From Bradyrhizobium jicamae (GTDB lineage: Bacteria; Pseudomonadota; Alphaproteobacteria; Rhizobiales; Xanthobacteraceae), in the NCBI RefSeq assembly GCF_018130695.1, contig NZ_JAFCJX010000011.1, forward strand, positions 124,001-188,000: a stretch of DNA of 64,000 bases, read 5' to 3'. This document shows, one piece after another, positions 17,685-27,093 of this stretch (within the stretch, counting starts at the first letter, position 1; each line of letters begins with the position of its first letter). The notes below the pieces were generated by a model. That model worked only from the letters and a program-made list of their open reading frames with translations, did no database searches and was not told the DNA's origin. The position numbers and the translations under genes are program-made.

Positions 17685-18887
17685 TCAGGCTACGGAGCGG
17701 ATCAGGCTGCGGTGGTGCGCCGGCGGCGGCGACGACAGCGCCTCGATCAACCCCTTGATGGACGTCAAGTTATGCACCGGACGGAATTCGTCAACGTGGG
17801 GCAGCATCATTTTGATGCCCTGTGCCTTGGCCTCGAAGCCGGAGTAGCGCAGCAGCGGATTGAGCCAGATCAGGCGGCGGCAGGAGCGGTGCAAGCGGTC
17901 CATCTCGAAGGCCAGTTTGGCATCCGCCTCCCGTTCTAGTCCATCGGATATAAGGAGGACGATGGCGCCCTGCCCGAGCACCCGGCGGGCCCAGAGCTGG
18001 TTGAAGCTGTGCAGCGACGCGGAGATCCGCGTACCGCCGGCCCAGTCCTCGACCGTGGACGAGCAGCTGGCCAGCGCCTCGTCGGGATCGCGCTGCCTAA
18101 GCGCCCGCGTCACATTGGTCAGCCGCGTGCCGAACAGGAACACCGAGACGCGCTTGCGGGCATCGGTGATGGCATGCAGGAAATGCAGGAACAGGCGGGT
18201 GTACTCGCTCATCGAGCCCGAGATATCGAGCAGCGCCACGATCGGCGCCGGCTTCTGGATCTGGCCGAGCTTTCTGATATCGATGATCTCACCGCCGGTG
18301 CGCAGCGAGTTGCGCACGGTGCGGCGCATGTCGAGGCGCAGGCCATGCGCATCCGGCTGGTAGCGGCGGGTCACCAGCTCCGCCTGCGGCAGCCGCATCT
18401 TCATGATCTCACGCGTCACCTCGGCGATCTCGGCCGCGGTCATCTGCGCAAAATCCTTCTTCTGCAGGATCTCCTTGTCGGAGACCGACAGCTTCAACTC
18501 CTGCTCCTGGGCCTGCGGCCGCTCCTCCTGCATTTGCGGCTGCGCCATCGCCTCCTGGACGCGGCGCGAGGCCGGCGGCGGCTTCTTCCTGGCGTGGTCG
18601 GGCAGCGGCACCGAGTCCAGCATGCTCTTCCACTCCTCGGCGGCGCGGAAGAAAAGGTCGAAGGCCTGGCGGAAGATCAGCGCATGCTCGTGGCGCTTGA
18701 CGAAAATCGATTCCAGCGTGGTGTAGAAATCGCGGCGATGGCCGACCTCGATCAGCTGCAGCGCATTGAGCGCATCGATCACCGAGCCCGGACCGACGGG
18801 CAGGCCCGCCGCACGCAGCGCGCGGGCAAAGCCGATGACATTGTCGGCCATATGCCCGGTCGGCGGATTGAGGTGATTGATCGCCAT
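17685..18887 (-). CDS. coxE: CoxE-like VWA-domain protein
   Basis: 400 residues from the ATG at 18887; a GTG eight codons upstream is the alternative. The C-terminal half is a von Willebrand A domain with an intact metal site (VALLDISGSMSEYTR), and the N-terminal half has the CoxE pattern (FARALRAAGLPVGPG). CoxE works with the MoxR ATPase CoxD in maturing the Mo/Cu site of CO dehydrogenase-type enzymes. It has a Gln/Glu/Ala-rich linker near residues 110-140. It is followed closely by the xdhC genes. Confidence 0.88.
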   Translation of the reverse strand: MAINHLNPPTGHMADNVIGFARALRAAGLPVGPGSVIDALNALQLIEVGHRRDFYTTLESIFVKRHEHALIFRQAFDLFFRAAEEWKSMLDSVPLPDHARKKPPPASRRVQEAMAQPQMQEERPQAQEQELKLSVSDKEILQKKDFAQMTAAEIAEVTREIMKMRLPQAELVTRRYQPDAHGLRLDMRRTVRNSLRTGGEIIDIRKLGQIQKPAPIVALLDISGSMSEYTRLFLHFLHAITDARKRVSVFLFGTRLTNVTRALRQRDPDEALASCSSTVEDWAGGTRISASLHSFNQLWARRVLGQGAIVLLISDGLEREADAKLAFEMDRLHRSCRRLIWLNPLLRYSGFEAKAQGIKMMLPHVDEFRPVHNLTSIKGLIEALSSPPPAHHRSLIRSVA

Positions 18888-18928
18888 CGAACCACTCGCT
18901 TGCGGAATCACTGTTGACGATTCTGCGA

Positions 18929-19837
18929 TCAGGTCTCGCTTGTCGCGTCCTTCAAAACCTTCTGCAGCGCGTCGCCCTGCATGCGCGCGATGTCGTCCTG
19001 ATACTTGAGCAGTGCGCCGAGGGTATCGCCGACCACCTGCGGGGTCAGCGAGCGCGCATCGAGCTCGGACAGCGCGGTCGCCCAGTCGATGGTCTCGGCC
19101 ACGCCCGGCGACTTGTAGAAATCCTGGCTGCGCAGCGCCTGCACGAAGCGCACGACCTGCTGCGACAGCTTTGCGGAGATGTTCGGCACGCGCGACTTGA
19201 CGATCGCAAGCTCGCGCTCGGCAGCCGGGTAGTCCACCCAGTGATAGAGACAGCGCCGCTTCAGCGCGTCGTGAATCTCGCGGGTGCGGTTCGAGGTGAT
19301 GATGACGATCGGCGGCGCCGGCGCCTTCACGGTGCCGAGCTCGGGAATCGTGACCTGGAAGTCCGAGAGGATTTCCAGGAGATAGGCCTCGAACGCCTCA
19401 TCGGCGCGGTCGAGCTCGTCGATCAGGAGCACCGGCGGTCCGGCAACGTCGGGCTCCAGCGCCTGCAGCAGCGGCCGCTTGATCAGGAAGCGTTCGGCAA
19501 AGATGTCGCTGGCGAGCTGGTCGCGGTCGGTATCGCCGGAAGCTTCGGCAAGGCGAATGGCGATCATCTGCGCGGCGCTGCTCCACTCGTAGACGGCGGA
19601 GGCAACGTCGAGGCCTTCATAGCATTGCAGGCGGATCAGCTTGCGCCCGAGCGCGGCCGACAGCACCTTGGCGATCTCGGTCTTGCCGACGCCGGCCTCG
19701 CCTTCCAGGAACAGCGGCCGGCCCATCCGCAGCGCAAGATACGTCACCGTCGCGAGTGACCGCTCGGCGAGGTAGCCGCGCGAGGTCAGCAATTCCACGA
19801 GCGCATCGACGGAAGTGGGTAGCGCCGATGCACTCAT
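18929..19837 (-). CDS. coxD: MoxR-family AAA+ ATPase (CoxD-like)
   Basis: 302 residues. Walker A is GEAGVGKTE (about 46-54), Walker B is VLLIDELDRAD, and sensor 1 is VIITSNRTRE; these fit the MoxR/CoxD group of AAA+ ATPases. CoxD unfolds or remodels the apoenzyme during active-site assembly of form I CO dehydrogenase together with CoxE and CoxF. Here it sits between coxM and coxE on the same strand with gaps of 34 and 41 bases. Confidence 0.9.
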   Translation of the reverse strand: MSASALPTSVDALVELLTSRGYLAERSLATVTYLALRMGRPLFLEGEAGVGKTEIAKVLSAALGRKLIRLQCYEGLDVASAVYEWSSAAQMIAIRLAEASGDTDRDQLASDIFAERFLIKRPLLQALEPDVAGPPVLLIDELDRADEAFEAYLLEILSDFQVTIPELGTVKAPAPPIVIITSNRTREIHDALKRRCLYHWVDYPAAERELAIVKSRVPNISAKLSQQVVRFVQALRSQDFYKSPGVAETIDWATALSELDARSLTPQVVGDTLGALLKYQDDIARMQGDALQKVLKDATSET

Positions 19838-19871
19838 GGGACTGCCAGTCTTCGATCAGAGGTCAGCAAGG

Positions 19872-20678
19872 TCACGCTTTGGCGGTCGCAGCTTCCACGG
19901 CACGGCGCGCCAGAACGGCGATCAGATGGGCGCGGTATTCGGCGCTGCCATGCAGGTCGCTGTTGAGACCTTCCGCCGGCACGGTCATGCCGTCGAGCAC
20001 CTTGTGCGAGAAGCGCTTCTTCAGGGCTTCCTCGAACGAGGTGACGCGGAACACGCCGTCGGAACCGGCGCCGGTCACGGCCACGCGGACGTCGGCCGGA
20101 CGCTTGGCCACGAACACACCAACCAACGCGTAACGCGAGGCCTGGTTGCGGAATTTCACATAGGCCGCCTTCTTCGGCACCGGGAACATCACCTTGGTGA
20201 TGATCTCGTCGGCCTCCAGCGCGGTCGAAAACAGGCCCTGGAAATATTCCTCGGCCTTGAGGCGGCGCTTGTTGGTGACGATGGTGGCCCCGAGCGCCAG
20301 CACCGCGGCCGGATAATCCGCGGTCGGGTCGTTGTTGGCGAGCGAGCCGCCGATGGTGCCGCGATGGCGCACGGCGGGATCGCCGATCTGGCCGGCGAGA
20401 TCGGCCAGCGCCGGAATGGCTTCACCGACGACAGCGGAGTTCGCGACATCGGCGTGCTTGGCGGTGGCGCCGATGACGAGCGACCGGCCCTTCATCTCGA
20501 TCGTGTCGAGGCCCTCGATATGGGAGAGATCGACCAGATGCGGCGGGCTCGCAAGCCGCTGCTTCATGACCGGCACCAAGGTGTGACCGCCGGCGATCAG
20601 CTTGGCGTCCTCGTTCTTGACCAGGAGGTTGGCGGCCTGCCGTACGGTCCCCGGACGATGATATTTGAATTCGTACAT
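19872..20678 (-). CDS. coxM: xanthine dehydrogenase-family FAD-binding medium subunit (CoxM-like)
   Basis: 268 residues. FAD-binding motifs are LIAGGHTLVPVMKQRLASP (about 32-50) and RHRGTIGGSLANNDPTADYP (about 109-128), typical of CoxM/CutM subunits, with a CO-dehydrogenase flavoprotein C-terminal domain. It passes electrons from the 2Fe-2S subunit to FAD and the acceptor. The upstream neighbour, only 39 bases away, is coxS. The large molybdenum subunit that normally lies next to these genes is absent. Confidence 0.9.
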   Translation of the reverse strand: MYEFKYHRPGTVRQAANLLVKNEDAKLIAGGHTLVPVMKQRLASPPHLVDLSHIEGLDTIEMKGRSLVIGATAKHADVANSAVVGEAIPALADLAGQIGDPAVRHRGTIGGSLANNDPTADYPAAVLALGATIVTNKRRLKAEEYFQGLFSTALEADEIITKVMFPVPKKAAYVKFRNQASRYALVGVFVAKRPADVRVAVTGAGSDGVFRVTSFEEALKKRFSHKVLDGMTVPAEGLNSDLHGSAEYRAHLIAVLARRAVEAATAKA

Positions 20679-20717
20679 TGGAATTTCCTGATCGCGTGTC
20701 GCGATGAATGCGGGACT

Positions 20718-21203
20718 TTAGGCGCGGTCCGACTTCGCCATCGCCTTGGCGCCGGCGGAGATCGAGGCGACGATGTTCTGATAGCCGGTGCAGCGGCAGA
20801 GATTGCCTTCCAGCTCCTCGCGGATCACGTGATCGGACAGATCATGGCCCTTGCGATGGACGAGGTCGACCGCGGTCATGATCATGCCGGGGGTGCAGAA
20901 GCCGCACTGCAGGCCGTGATGCTCGCGGAAGGCCTCCTGCATCGGATGCAGCGGCGCGCCGTCCGCCGCCAGCCCCTCGATCGTCTTGACCTCATGGCCG
21001 TCGGCCATGACAGCCAGCGTGGTGCAGGACTTCACGGCCTTGCCGTCGAGATGCACGACGCAAGCGCCGCACTGCGAGGTGTCGCAGCCGACATGGGTGC
21101 CCGTCAGGCGCAGATGTTCGCGCAGGAACTGGACGAGAAGGGTACGAGGATCGACGTTCGCGTTAACGGGGTTGCCGTTCACGATCAGGGAAATCTTGGC
21201 CAT
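20718..21203 (-). CDS. coxS: 2Fe-2S small subunit of a molybdenum hydroxylase (CoxS-like)
   Basis: 161 residues from the ATG at 21203. Two [2Fe-2S] clusters are bound by GCDTSQCGACVVHLDG...SC (plant-ferredoxin-type) and by CGFCTPGM...CRCTGYQ (alpha-helical domain), all Cys present. It relays electrons from the Mo site to the FAD subunit. It is the second gene of the coxG-coxS-coxM-coxD-coxE series. No coxL follows it. Confidence 0.92.
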   Translation of the reverse strand: MAKISLIVNGNPVNANVDPRTLLVQFLREHLRLTGTHVGCDTSQCGACVVHLDGKAVKSCTTLAVMADGHEVKTIEGLAADGAPLHPMQEAFREHHGLQCGFCTPGMIMTAVDLVHRKGHDLSDHVIREELEGNLCRCTGYQNIVASISAGAKAMAKSDRA

Positions 21204-21358
21204 CAGCACTCTCTTATCTGCCCTGCCGCATATCGGCAGAACAGGCGGTTTAAAATCGTTCCAGCGGCATAATATGGGCCAGACTCCCCAAGGGCAACCT
21301 CAGGAGCCACCCGTTTGGGGCATGGCCCGGCGCGACCGATCCGGGATATCGGCAGGGC

Positions 21359-21805
21359 TTACCCCTGCACCGCCTTGGCAAAATTGGCAAAGAATTCGTC
21401 GGCCAGCTTCTTGGCCGCGCCATTGATCAGGCGCTGGCCGAGCTGGGCGAGCTTGCCGCCGATCTGCGCCTCCACGTTGTAGCTGAGCAGCGTGCCGCCA
21501 TCCTTGTCGGCCAGCGCCACGGTGGCGCCGCCCTTGGCGAAGCCGGCGACCCCGCCCTCGCCCTCGCCGGAGATCTTGTAGCCGTTCGGCGGGTCGAGGT
21601 CGCTCAAGGTCACCTTGCCCTTGAAGCGGGCGGAGACCGGGCCGACTTTCATTTTCGCGGTGGCGCGAAAGCCCTGGTCCTCGGTCCGCTCCAGCTCCTC
21701 GCAGCCGGGGATGCAGGCCTTCAGCACCTCCGGGTCATTGAGCTTGTCCCAGACGGCCTGGCGGGTCGCCGCAAGCTGCACTTCGCCTGTCATCGTCATG
21801 GCCAT
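21359..21805 (-). CDS. coxG: CoxG-like SRPBCC protein (CO dehydrogenase subunit G family)
   Basis: 148 residues forming a single SRPBCC/START-like domain: MTMTGEVQLAATRQAVWDKL, PGCEELERTED and the C-terminal amphipathic helix AAKKLADEFFANFAKAV. CoxG proteins bind quinones or anchor CO dehydrogenase-like enzymes to the membrane in carboxydotrophs. It is the first gene of the minus-strand cox series and is divergent from pcaB. 155 bases separate it from coxS. Confidence 0.9.
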   Translation of the reverse strand: MAMTMTGEVQLAATRQAVWDKLNDPEVLKACIPGCEELERTEDQGFRATAKMKVGPVSARFKGKVTLSDLDPPNGYKISGEGEGGVAGFAKGGATVALADKDGGTLLSYNVEAQIGGKLAQLGQRLINGAAKKLADEFFANFAKAVQG

Positions 21806-22022
21806 GAGACGTCTCCCCGGATCGCAAAACCTGTTATCCCCCAGTAAAGCAGCCGCCGCGCAAAGAAAAGAGCACCTTGGGAGGATGTGCGATGCATATT
21901 CGCAAGCGCAGCAAGACTATCGGCTGGCTCGCAAAAATCCGTATCCCGGCTGTGGCCGAAAATCGTGCAAAGCGCTGGCGGCCATTGGCATGGCGCCGCG
22001 GGAATGGTTAGGTCGCCCCGAC

Positions 22023-23378
22023 ATGAGCACCGCCCTCTCCCCACTGCTTGCGCCGATGCTGTCGAGCGCCGCCATGCGCGCCGTCTGCGACGATGCGACC
22101 TATCTGCAGAACATGCTGGACTTCGAGGCCGCGCTGGCCCGCGCCGAGGCGGCCTGCGGTGTCATTCCGCAGGCCGCAGCCGACCCGATCGGCGCCGCCT
22201 GCAAAGCCGAATCGATCGACCAGGCCGTGTTGGCCGATGCCGCGACGCGATCCGGCAATCTGGCGATTCCTTTGGTCAAGGCGCTGACCGCCAATGTCGC
22301 AAAGGCCGACGCCGAGGCCGCGCGCTATGTGCATTGGGGCGCCACCAGCCAGGACGTGATCGACACCGCGACCATGCTGACCTTGCGCGCCGGCATCGAC
22401 GTCCTGCTCACCGACCTCGACCGCGCCGTCGCAGGCTTCGCCAAGCTGGCGCAAGCGCACCGCAACACCGCCGTGGTGGCACGGACCTGGCTGCAGCACG
22501 CGCTGCCGATGCCGTTCGGCCTGAAGCTTGCCGAATATGCCGCCGCCCTGCACCGCTCCCGCAAGCGGTTGCAGCGCCTGCGCAGCGAATCGCTGGCGCT
22601 CCAGTTCGGCGGCGCCGCCGGCACGCTCGCCGCACTCGGCGACAAGGGGATGGTGGTCGCGGAAGCGCTCGCCAGGGAATTGCAGCTGCCGCTGCCGGAG
22701 GCGCCCTGGCACACCCACCGCGACCGCATTGCGGATGCCGCCTCCGTCTTTGCCATCATCGCCGGCAGCTGCGGCAAGATCGCGCGCGACGTCTCGCTGA
22801 TGATGCAGACCGATGTCGGCGAGGCCTTTGAGCCCGCGGGCGCCGGCCGCGGCGGCTCCTCCACCATGCCGCACAAGCGCAATCCGGTCGCCGCCGCCAG
22901 CGCGCTCGGCGCGGCCACCCTGGCGCCGAATCTCGCAGCGACCATCTTCGCGGCACAAGTTCAGGACCACGAGCGCAGCGCCGGCCCCTGGCACGCGGAA
23001 TGGCCGACCCTGCCGGCCCTGATGCTGGCGACCTCGGGCGCGCTCGCGGCGATCGTCGATCTCGCGGAAGGTCTCGAGGTCGACGCCGCACGCATGCGCG
23101 ACAATCTCGATATGACGCACGGGCTGATCATGGCCGAAGCGGTCACCTTCGCGCTCGCCGAGAAGCTCGGCAAAAGCGACGCGCATCATCTGGTCGAGGC
23201 CGCGAGCAAGACCGCGGTCGCCGAGAGGAAGCATCTGCGCGACGTGCTGTCATCAGATGCAAAAGTCACCGCACAGCTCAGCACCGACCAGATCGCAAAA
23301 TTGTTCGAGCCAATGGCCTATCAGGGTGCCTCGCAGGCCCTGATCGACCGTTTGCTCGCCTCGCTCAACGATATCTAA
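22023..23378 (+). CDS. pcaB: 3-carboxy-cis,cis-muconate cycloisomerase
   Basis: 451 residues from the ATG at 22023; an ATG at 21990 is possible. A fumarase/argininosuccinate lyase superfamily member: VHWGATSQDVIDTA (about 100-113), the flexible catalytic loop GGSSTMPHKRNPVAA, and HAEWPTLP. It cycloisomerises 3-carboxymuconate to gamma-carboxymuconolactone in the protocatechuate branch of the beta-ketoadipate pathway. pcaD follows after 18 bases, so they form an operon; pcaC is about 4 kb further on. Confidence 0.93.
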   Translation: MSTALSPLLAPMLSSAAMRAVCDDATYLQNMLDFEAALARAEAACGVIPQAAADPIGAACKAESIDQAVLADAATRSGNLAIPLVKALTANVAKADAEAARYVHWGATSQDVIDTATMLTLRAGIDVLLTDLDRAVAGFAKLAQAHRNTAVVARTWLQHALPMPFGLKLAEYAAALHRSRKRLQRLRSESLALQFGGAAGTLAALGDKGMVVAEALARELQLPLPEAPWHTHRDRIADAASVFAIIAGSCGKIARDVSLMMQTDVGEAFEPAGAGRGGSSTMPHKRNPVAAASALGAATLAPNLAATIFAAQVQDHERSAGPWHAEWPTLPALMLATSGALAAIVDLAEGLEVDAARMRDNLDMTHGLIMAEAVTFALAEKLGKSDAHHLVEAASKTAVAERKHLRDVLSSDAKVTAQLSTDQIAKLFEPMAYQGASQALIDRLLASLNDI

Positions 23379-23396
23379 GAGACCGGAGTATTTCCG

Positions 23397-24179
23397 ATGC
23401 CGATGATCGACGCCGACGGATGCCTGCTCAACGTCTCCGTGGAAGGCCGCGACGGCGGACCGACGCTGATGCTGTCGAATTCACTGGGCTCGACCATGCA
23501 GATGTGGGAGCCGCAGATGAAGGCGCTGACGCAGCTGTTCCGCGTCATCCGCTACGACCGCCGCGGTCACGGCAAATCCAGCGTACCGCCCGGCCCCTAC
23601 TCCATGGAGCGTTTCGGCCGCGACGTGCTCGCAATCCTCGACGACCTCAACATCGAGAAGACGCATTGGTGCGGCCTGTCGATGGGCGGCATGGTCGGTC
23701 AATGGCTCGGCGCCAACGCGCCGGAGCGGTTCGGCAAGCTGGTCCTCGCCAACACGTCCTGCTACTATCCCGATCCCACCCGCTGGCATCAACGCATCGC
23801 CGCCGTGAAGGCAGGCGGCATCGCCGCGGTCGCTGACGCCGTGATAGGAGGCTGGCTGACCGCGGATTTCCGCGAGCGCGAGCCGCAGATCACCGCCAAC
23901 ATGAAGGCGATGATGGTGGCGACGCCGGTCGAGGGCTACCTCGCCTGCTGCGAAGCGCTGTCGACCCTCGACCAGCGCGCGCTGCTGCCCAAAATCAAGA
24001 GTCCGACGCTGGTGATCGCCGGACGGCAGGACATGTCGACGACCATCGCCGACGCCGAGCTGATCCGCAGCAACATCCCCGGCGCCGGCATGACCATCAT
24101 CGACGCTGCGCACATTTCCAATGTCGAGCAGCCGCACGCGTTCACGGACGCGGTGGTGGGCTTCCTGACGCAGCGCTAA
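23397..24179 (+). CDS. pcaD: 3-oxoadipate enol-lactonase
   Basis: 260 residues; an alpha/beta hydrolase. The nucleophile elbow is GLSMGGMVG (Ser about 100), and the acid and histidine lie in SPTLVIAGRQDM and DAAHISNVEQP. It hydrolyses 3-oxoadipate enol-lactone to 3-oxoadipate, the step after PcaB and PcaC. The ATG at 23397 follows GGAG. The sequence opens with the typical PcaD pattern ...LMLSNSLGSTMQMW. Confidence 0.93.
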   Translation: MPMIDADGCLLNVSVEGRDGGPTLMLSNSLGSTMQMWEPQMKALTQLFRVIRYDRRGHGKSSVPPGPYSMERFGRDVLAILDDLNIEKTHWCGLSMGGMVGQWLGANAPERFGKLVLANTSCYYPDPTRWHQRIAAVKAGGIAAVADAVIGGWLTADFREREPQITANMKAMMVATPVEGYLACCEALSTLDQRALLPKIKSPTLVIAGRQDMSTTIADAELIRSNIPGAGMTIIDAAHISNVEQPHAFTDAVVGFLTQR

Positions 24180-24238
24180 TTCGGCCGCCAACTCTTAAGT
24201 ATCGCAACGACTTGCCCGAGTTATTCGAAGGGCGGGCT

Positions 24239-26014
24239 TCACTCTGGAAGCCCCGCCATGCGTAGCGGGCCGACCAATGCGTCCAGGTCGCCTTGTCGAC
24301 GGTACGGAAGCAGCCTGGCCCAGCGGACCAAGGTGAAACTGGGATGACCCGCCAGCAATTCCCTTGAAATGATGCGCGCTTCATCCTTCTGGTCGAGATT
24401 CCAGAGCGCCGCTATGAGCGTTGATTGCGCAGTCAACCAGAGCGGCCGCTCTTTCAGGACGCGGGAGGCAATGTCGCGTGCCATCGCGAATTCACCGAGA
24501 TGAAATCTCGCCCGCGCTTCGTCCACCATGGATTCATTGCGCTCAATGGGACTGAGCTGCTGCGCGTGTTCCTCATAGATGACCGCTTTTCGAAAATTGC
24601 CGGCATAGCCGTGGTACATGCCTGCCATGTGATGGGCGTCAGAACTGCCTGGAGCGAGGTTGATCGCCATTTCTCCTGCTGCCACGGCCTCGTCATGGCG
24701 GCGTTGAAACGTGCGAACATAGCCGATGATCAGGTATGCTTCGCCGAAACTTGGGTCGGCCGCGAGGGCTCGGTCCGCACAGTCCAGTGCGGCTTGATAC
24801 GTTTCGGTTTCATCTTTCTTCCAACCGAACCGCGCCTGGTCGGTCAGAGTAAGGCCCAACAAATAGAGCGCCGGCATAAAGGCGGGATTGATCTCCAGCG
24901 CCCGTTCAAAAAGATTCTGGGCTTGTGAATGGGTGTGCCTTGCGAAATTAACGTAGAGGGCACGTCCTTTCAGGACATGCTCATAAGCCAGTGGACTGCC
25001 TGAGCGTTTTCGCCATACCCTTGCGCGTTCGCCGACTGTCAATTGAACTTCGAGCGCTTCAACAATCTCTTGCGTAATCCGGTCCTGGAGATCGAACACG
25101 TCGTCCAGATTCCCGTCGAAGCGATCCGCCCACAGATGACCGCCGTCTCGACTATCGATCAATTGCGCCGTCAACCTGATGCGATTGCCGACTTTTCGAA
25201 CGCTGCCTTCCAGCAAATAACGAGCACCCAGAATCTGTCCAATTTCGCGAATGTCCCTGTTCTGTCCCTTGAACGCGAAGCTCGAATTGCGAGCGATCAC
25301 CATCAACTCTTGAACCTTTGATAGGGTCGTGAGGACGTCTTCCGCGATCCCATCTGCGAAATACTCCTGCTCGCGTTCGCCGCTCATATTCTGAAATGGC
25401 AGCACCGCAATGGAGGGCTTTCCCGATAGCGGGCGGACATAATGCGGTTCGGTAGAGGTTGAATGGCGCGCGGCCGAAACCTCGGTACCGATTTTCATCC
25501 GCCAAGCACGTATCGGTTCAGTTATATTTTTGAGGGTTTGCCCGCCCATATCTTCGAACGCCGCGTCGACCTTTCCCCGAATTTGCCGGTAGGCATCGTC
25601 AGACAGACAAATACCGCCCGGATCGGCAATATTCTCCAGCCGAGCGGCGATGTTGACGCCATCGCCGAAGATGTCGTCGTTGTCGATGATGATGTCGCCG
25701 ACGTGAATACCGATGCGAAATTCGATCCGCTGCGCTTGCGACAAGGCGGCATTCTGCTCCGCCATCCTGCTCTGAACTTCCATAGAGCTGCGCACCGCAT
25801 CAACGGCGCTGGCGAATTCGACCAGCAGGCCGTCGCCTGTCGTCTTGACGATACGGCCTCGATGGGAAGCTATCGCAGGGTCGACCAGAGTGTTTCTGGC
25901 CGCCTTAAGCCTTGCCAGCGTGCCTTCCTCGTCGATTCCCATCAAGCGGCTGTAGCCGGCGACGTCCGCCGCCAGCACTGCTGCCAGTCGCCTTTCCACT
26001 CGCTCGGGCGCCAA
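24239..26014 (-). CDS. class III adenylate cyclase with TolB-like and TPR domains
   Basis: 591 residues. The N-terminal class III cyclase domain (about 8-170) has AVLAADVAGYSRLM, TTGDGLLVEF and FGDGVNIAARLE. A TolB/FlgO-like domain follows (SIAVLPFQNMSGEREQEYF ... LLEGSVRKVGNRIRLTAQLI), then TPR-like helices to the end. The start is TTG at 26014 with AGGG upstream; an in-frame stop lies four codons before. The architecture is common and expanded in Bradyrhizobium. Its base composition is less GC-rich than pcaD, and it interrupts the catabolic genes, suggesting insertion. Confidence 0.9.
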   Translation of the reverse strand: MAPERVERRLAAVLAADVAGYSRLMGIDEEGTLARLKAARNTLVDPAIASHRGRIVKTTGDGLLVEFASAVDAVRSSMEVQSRMAEQNAALSQAQRIEFRIGIHVGDIIIDNDDIFGDGVNIAARLENIADPGGICLSDDAYRQIRGKVDAAFEDMGGQTLKNITEPIRAWRMKIGTEVSAARHSTSTEPHYVRPLSGKPSIAVLPFQNMSGEREQEYFADGIAEDVLTTLSKVQELMVIARNSSFAFKGQNRDIREIGQILGARYLLEGSVRKVGNRIRLTAQLIDSRDGGHLWADRFDGNLDDVFDLQDRITQEIVEALEVQLTVGERARVWRKRSGSPLAYEHVLKGRALYVNFARHTHSQAQNLFERALEINPAFMPALYLLGLTLTDQARFGWKKDETETYQAALDCADRALAADPSFGEAYLIIGYVRTFQRRHDEAVAAGEMAINLAPGSSDAHHMAGMYHGYAGNFRKAVIYEEHAQQLSPIERNESMVDEARARFHLGEFAMARDIASRVLKERPLWLTAQSTLIAALWNLDQKDEARIISRELLAGHPSFTLVRWARLLPYRRQGDLDALVGPLRMAGLPE

Positions 26015-26127
26015 GGAACTGCCCTAAACTCGGAAGTCCAACACGAACCATCAAAGCACGCCGGACTGCCCTCAGGCTAGAGGCGACTTCCCGCCCCCCA
26101 GTCCGGCAGGGTTTCCTGACGCAACGC

Positions 26128-26233
26128 TAGAGCATGATCCGGAAAAGTGTGAAGCGGTTTTCCGAAAAGATCATGCTCAAACAAAGAGCTAAAGCGCGAT
26201 GACAATTCAACCTAATCTCATCGCGCTTTAGCT
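26128..26233. repeat. double-hairpin dispersed repeat (AGCATGATC element)
   Basis: The first hairpin pairs AGCATGATC (26131-26139) with GATCATGCT (26169-26177), with an inner CGGAAAA/TTTTCCG. The second pairs AGCTAAAGCGCGATGA (26187-26202) with TCATCGCGCTTTAGCT (26218-26233), 16 exact bases. I recall this element as widely dispersed in Rhizobiales intergenic regions. A degenerate relative lies at 35851-35904. Confidence 0.8.
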
Positions 26234-26256
26234 GACCCATGCGCTCCGCCGCGCAA

Positions 26257-27093
26257 TTACGCTTTCACTGGAATCCCGAGGATCTCGCGCGCCTGCTGCC
26301 AGCTTGCGACAGGCCGCCCGTATTGCTGACACAGTGCTGCCGCGCGTTGGACCAGGGCTGCGTTCGATGGCGCCAGCCGCGTGCGGTCGAGACGCACGTT
26401 GTCCTCCATGCCTGTGCGGGCGTGGCCACCTGCCGAGATGGCCCATTCGTTCAACACGATCTGGTTCGAACCGATGCCGGCTGCGCACCACGGCGCGTTG
26501 TCGCCGAACAGGCGCTTGACGGTCGCGACATAGTAATCAAACACGTTCCGATCGGCGGGCATCGCGTTCTTCACGCCCATCACGAACTGAACATAGGGGC
26601 GATCCCTAAGCTGTCCGCGCTTCCACATCTCATGCGCCTTGAGGATATGCGAGAGGTCGAAGGCTTCGATCTCGGGCTTGACGCCATGAACCACCATTTC
26701 CGAGGCCAGCCAATCGACCAGGTCCGGAGGGTTCTCATAGACCCGGGTCGGAAAATTGTTCGAGCCGACCGAGAGCGACGCCATGTCCGGACGCAGCGGC
26801 AGCATCCCGCCGCGGGCCTGCCCCGCGCCCGACCGGCCGCCCGTCGAAAGCTGGACGATCATGCCCGGACAGTGCTTCTCGAGGCCCTCCTTGAGACGGG
26901 CAAAGCGCTGAGGATCCGACGTGGGTTTACCCTCGTCATCGCGCACATGACAATGTGCGATGGTCGCGCCGGCCTCGAAAGCCTCATGCGTGCTTTCGAT
27001 CTGCTCGGCAATCGTGATCGGGACTGCCGGGTTGTTTTCCTTGGTCGGCAACGAGCCGGTGATGGCGACACAGATGATGCAGGGTTGCGACAT
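26257..27093 (-). CDS. beta-keto acid cleavage enzyme (BKACE, DUF849 family)
   Basis: 278 residues; TIM-barrel BKACE family. The zinc-binding pair lies in AHCHVRDDEGKP (about 46-57), with further family motifs in IVQLSTGGRSG and PEIEAFDLSH. BKACE enzymes condense a beta-keto acid with acetyl-CoA to give acetoacetate and a CoA ester; the founding member acts on 3-keto-5-aminohexanoate in lysine fermentation. The substrate here cannot be read from sequence. The ATG at 27093 follows AGGATG. It is divergent from the SDR gene, which may work in the same route. Confidence 0.9.
   Translation of the reverse strand: MSQPCIICVAITGSLPTKENNPAVPITIAEQIESTHEAFEAGATIAHCHVRDDEGKPTSDPQRFARLKEGLEKHCPGMIVQLSTGGRSGAGQARGGMLPLRPDMASLSVGSNNFPTRVYENPPDLVDWLASEMVVHGVKPEIEAFDLSHILKAHEMWKRGQLRDRPYVQFVMGVKNAMPADRNVFDYYVATVKRLFGDNAPWCAAGIGSNQIVLNEWAISAGGHARTGMEDNVRLDRTRLAPSNAALVQRAAALCQQYGRPVASWQQAREILGIPVKA

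Noticed and set aside
21615..22022. Longer pcaB start giving 587 residues
   Set aside because: It runs through coxG on the other strand and adds no family sequence; usual pcaB length is about 450.
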